Source of the DNA: Bacillota bacterium
GTDB lineage: Bacteria > Bacillota > Clostridia > Lachnospirales > Lachnospiraceae
Direction: 5' to 3'
NCBI GenBank assembly: GCA_022717655.1
Contig: JAIIAN010000127.1
Coordinates: 1-8,666 of the forward strand
DNA: 8,666 nucleotides
Position numbers and translations under genes: made by a program. Below are positions 7,523-8,666 of the stretch, piece after piece; position 1 is the first letter of the stretch; every line of letters begins with the position of its first letter. The notes under the pieces are model-generated. The model did no database searches and was not told the DNA's origin. It saw nothing but the letters and a program-made list of their open reading frames with translations.

Positions 7523-7843
7523 ATGGTTTTTAATACGGGTGCAGCATTACTGGATGCGATTGTACTTGCTGTTGTCTCAAAGGAAGCCGAGGGGACGTAT
7601 GGATATAAGATTACCCAAGATGTACGGCAGGTGCTTGAGATTTCAGAGTCTACGTTATATCCGGTTTTGCGAAGGCTGTTAAAGGATGACTGTCTGGAAA
7701 CTTATGACCAGGAATTTGGAGGCAGGAACCGCAGGTATTACAAGGTAACAGAAAAAGGAATGGCACAGTTGAATTTGTATAAAGAAGAATGGAAAACGTA
7801 TTCGGGAAAGATTAGCGGATTATTTGAGGGAGAGGTGTTGTGA
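7523..7843 (+). CDS. PadR family transcriptional regulator
   Basis: This 106-residue protein has the size of short (PadR-s2 type) family members, which bind DNA as dimers and mostly act as repressors. The N-terminal winged helix-turn-helix is clear: a first helix LLDAIVLAVVSK, then GTYGYKITQDV, the recognition helix region ESTLYPVLRRLLKDDCLE, and a wing with GGRNRRYYKVTEKG. The remaining C-terminal helix (LNLYKEEWKTYSGKISGLF) is the usual dimerisation arm. The ATG is chosen because the ribosome binding site ends 8 bases before it; the upstream in-frame GTG overlaps that site. The gene is first in an operon with a DUF1700 membrane protein, a pairing seen widely in Firmicutes. It probably represses its own promoter through the dyads just upstream, but the ligand or signal is unknown. 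Confidence 0.93.
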   Translation: MVFNTGAALLDAIVLAVVSKEAEGTYGYKITQDVRQVLEISESTLYPVLRRLLKDDCLETYDQEFGGRNRRYYKVTEKGMAQLNLYKEEWKTYSGKISGLFEGEVL

Positions 7844-7845
7844 GT

Positions 7846-8556
7846 ATGAACCGAGAGGAATTTTTAAGCCAGTTAGAACGGCTTTTGTATGATATTCCTG
7901 CACAGGAGCGGGAAGAGGCATTGGAATATTATAATGGATATTTTGATGATGCCGGAAAAGAGAAAGAAGCAGAGGTGATTCAGGAACTGGGAAGCCCTGG
8001 GAAGGTGGCTGCGATTATCAAAGCAGACCTTTCCGGAAATGAAGCGGACTATGAAGAGTATACGGAACAGGGTTATCAGGATGTGCGTTTTGATGAGAAA
8101 GATATGCTGAAAGAAACAAATCATTATTATCAGGAAGAAAGCAGATATGGACAGCATACACAGAAAAAACGAAGCGGTCTTACCTGGGGACTTGTGATAG
8201 TGCTTGTTATTTTAACTTCTCCAATCTGGGCTGGCGGAGGACTTGGGATCTTAGGTGTTTTATTTGGTTTGATTGTAGGAGTGTTGGGAATTATTGCAGC
8301 AATTGGCATTGGAGGTGTCGCACTTTTGATTGCAGGAATTACTGCAATTGTTTTAGCTATCATTCGTTTGATTTCATCCCCGGGAATTTTTTTGATTGTA
8401 GCCGGAGGCGGTATGGTAGCAGTTGCGATTGCAATTTTAATTTTGATAATTTTTCTGTGGATAGTTGGAAAAGGGTTTCCGATCGTCTTTCGAGGATGCG
8501 TTGATTTTCTTCAGAGAATTTTTTATAAGGGAAGAAAAGGAGGGCAGCGTGTATGA
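7846..8556 (+). CDS. DUF1700 / HAAS domain membrane protein
   Basis: The N-terminal 65 residues or so form the helical DUF1700 (HAAS signalling) domain: NREEFLSQLERLLYDI, then EREEALEYYNGYFDDAG and EVIQELGSPGKVAAII, the standard signature. A polar, Tyr/Glu/Gln-rich linker (about 66-108) follows. The rest is very hydrophobic and Gly/Ile-rich, with about four membrane segments near 112-130, 133-155, 156-176 and 181-207, ending in a basic tail (FYKGRKGGQRV) that should be cytoplasmic. The family sits beside PadR genes and is thought to link membrane or envelope state to PadR, but no enzymatic activity is known. The ATG at 7846 fits the usual MxREEF start. A GTG at 7840, overlapping the padR stop and adding Met-Ser, is a real alternative, with GGGAGAGG serving either. 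The stop overlaps the next start (ATGA). Confidence 0.88.
   Translation: MNREEFLSQLERLLYDIPAQEREEALEYYNGYFDDAGKEKEAEVIQELGSPGKVAAIIKADLSGNEADYEEYTEQGYQDVRFDEKDMLKETNHYYQEESRYGQHTQKKRSGLTWGLVIVLVILTSPIWAGGGLGILGVLFGLIVGVLGIIAAIGIGGVALLIAGITAIVLAIIRLISSPGIFLIVAGGGMVAVAIAILILIIFLWIVGKGFPIVFRGCVDFLQRIFYKGRKGGQRV
8536..8544 (+). promoter_or_regulatory. Ribosome binding site of the 3'-truncated downstream gene
   Basis: AAAGGAGGG, close to the ideal AAGGAGG, ends 8 bases before the ATG at 8553. It lies within the last codons of the DUF1700 gene and supports a true gene start there. Confidence 0.8.
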
Positions 8557-8666
8557 AAAAGTTTACAAAGACAGGTCTGATTCTGTCAGCTGTGATTGGA
8601 GTGATTGGAGCAGGATTGTTTTTAGCCGGAATGATAATTGGTCCGGACTGGTCCGTTCTAAAGGAC
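8553..8666 (+). CDS. Start of a membrane-anchored protein, probably DUF4097 family (truncated by window end)
   Basis: Thirty-eight codons are visible and remain open to the window end. They begin MKKFTKTGLILSAVIGVIG, a short basic stretch and then a hydrophobic helix (about residues 8-30), followed by a polar segment PDWSVLKD. This is either an uncleaved N-terminal membrane anchor or a signal peptide; no lipobox Cys is seen. In PadR-DUF1700 operons of Clostridia the third gene usually encodes a DUF4097 (putative adhesin, beta-strand repeat) protein with just such an N-terminus, so that family is inferred mainly from position. The start overlaps the previous stop by four bases (ATGA) and has a near-ideal ribosome binding site, so co-translation is likely. 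The beta-repeat domain itself lies outside the window. Confidence 0.6.
   Translation, partial: MKKFTKTGLILSAVIGVIGAGLFLAGMIIGPDWSVLKD

Noticed and set aside
7873..8363. Two minus-strand open frames (7873-8157 and 8130-8363) opposite the DUF1700 gene
   Set aside because: They mirror the skewed composition of the DUF1700 gene. The hydrophobic or Ile/Pro-rich products resemble no family, and the + strand gene there has a clear signature.
1..8666. Mobile element, CRISPR array, tRNA/rRNA or defence island
   Set aside because: No transposase or integrase motifs, no regularly spaced direct repeats, no tRNA-like cloverleaf and no rRNA-like stretch were seen. AddAB degrades phage DNA ends, but here it is the ordinary chromosomal repair enzyme.

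Overview
The window looks like a stretch of chromosome from a low-GC Gram-positive anaerobe, most likely a member of the Lachnospiraceae (Clostridia). The evidence is AT-rich sequence with an A/G-rich coding strand, AGGAGG-type ribosome binding sites, the addB-addA order used by Firmicutes, and a PadR / DUF1700 (HAAS) / DUF4097 cassette of the kind common in gut Clostridia. Genus cannot be settled by reading alone. All genes are on the + strand, coding density is very high, and there is no gene-free stretch over 300 bases.

Layout. Positions 1-55 are the last 17 codons of a gene that resembles the C-terminus of Cof-type HAD-IIB phosphatases. After an 81-base gap with a possible promoter and small AT-rich hairpins come addB (137-3580) and addA (3581-7363), abutting with no spacer. 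Together they encode the complete AddAB helicase-nuclease, which resects double-strand breaks for RecA-dependent repair. Both subunits keep a Walker A motif and a RecB-type nuclease active site, and AddB keeps the four cysteines of its iron-sulfur staple. A strong intrinsic terminator (7368-7410) closes this unit.

The gap at 7411-7522 holds a near-consensus sigma-A promoter with several dyads around it: a 14-base perfect palindrome upstream of the -35, an ACTATA/TATAGT inverted repeat over the -10, and TTGTACAA at the expected transcription start. It drives a second unit: a 106-residue PadR-family repressor, a DUF1700/HAAS membrane protein, and the first 38 codons of a membrane-anchored protein that resembles DUF4097 (putative adhesin) family members. 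The ends of these genes overlap or nearly touch. The likely logic is an autoregulated PadR repressor controlling a two-component membrane or envelope module. The inducing signal and the biochemical role are unknown.

I found no mobile element, CRISPR array, RNA gene or clear sign of horizontal transfer. The addAB part is ordinary conserved repair machinery. The less-understood part is the PadR-HAAS-DUF4097 cassette and its symmetric control region.
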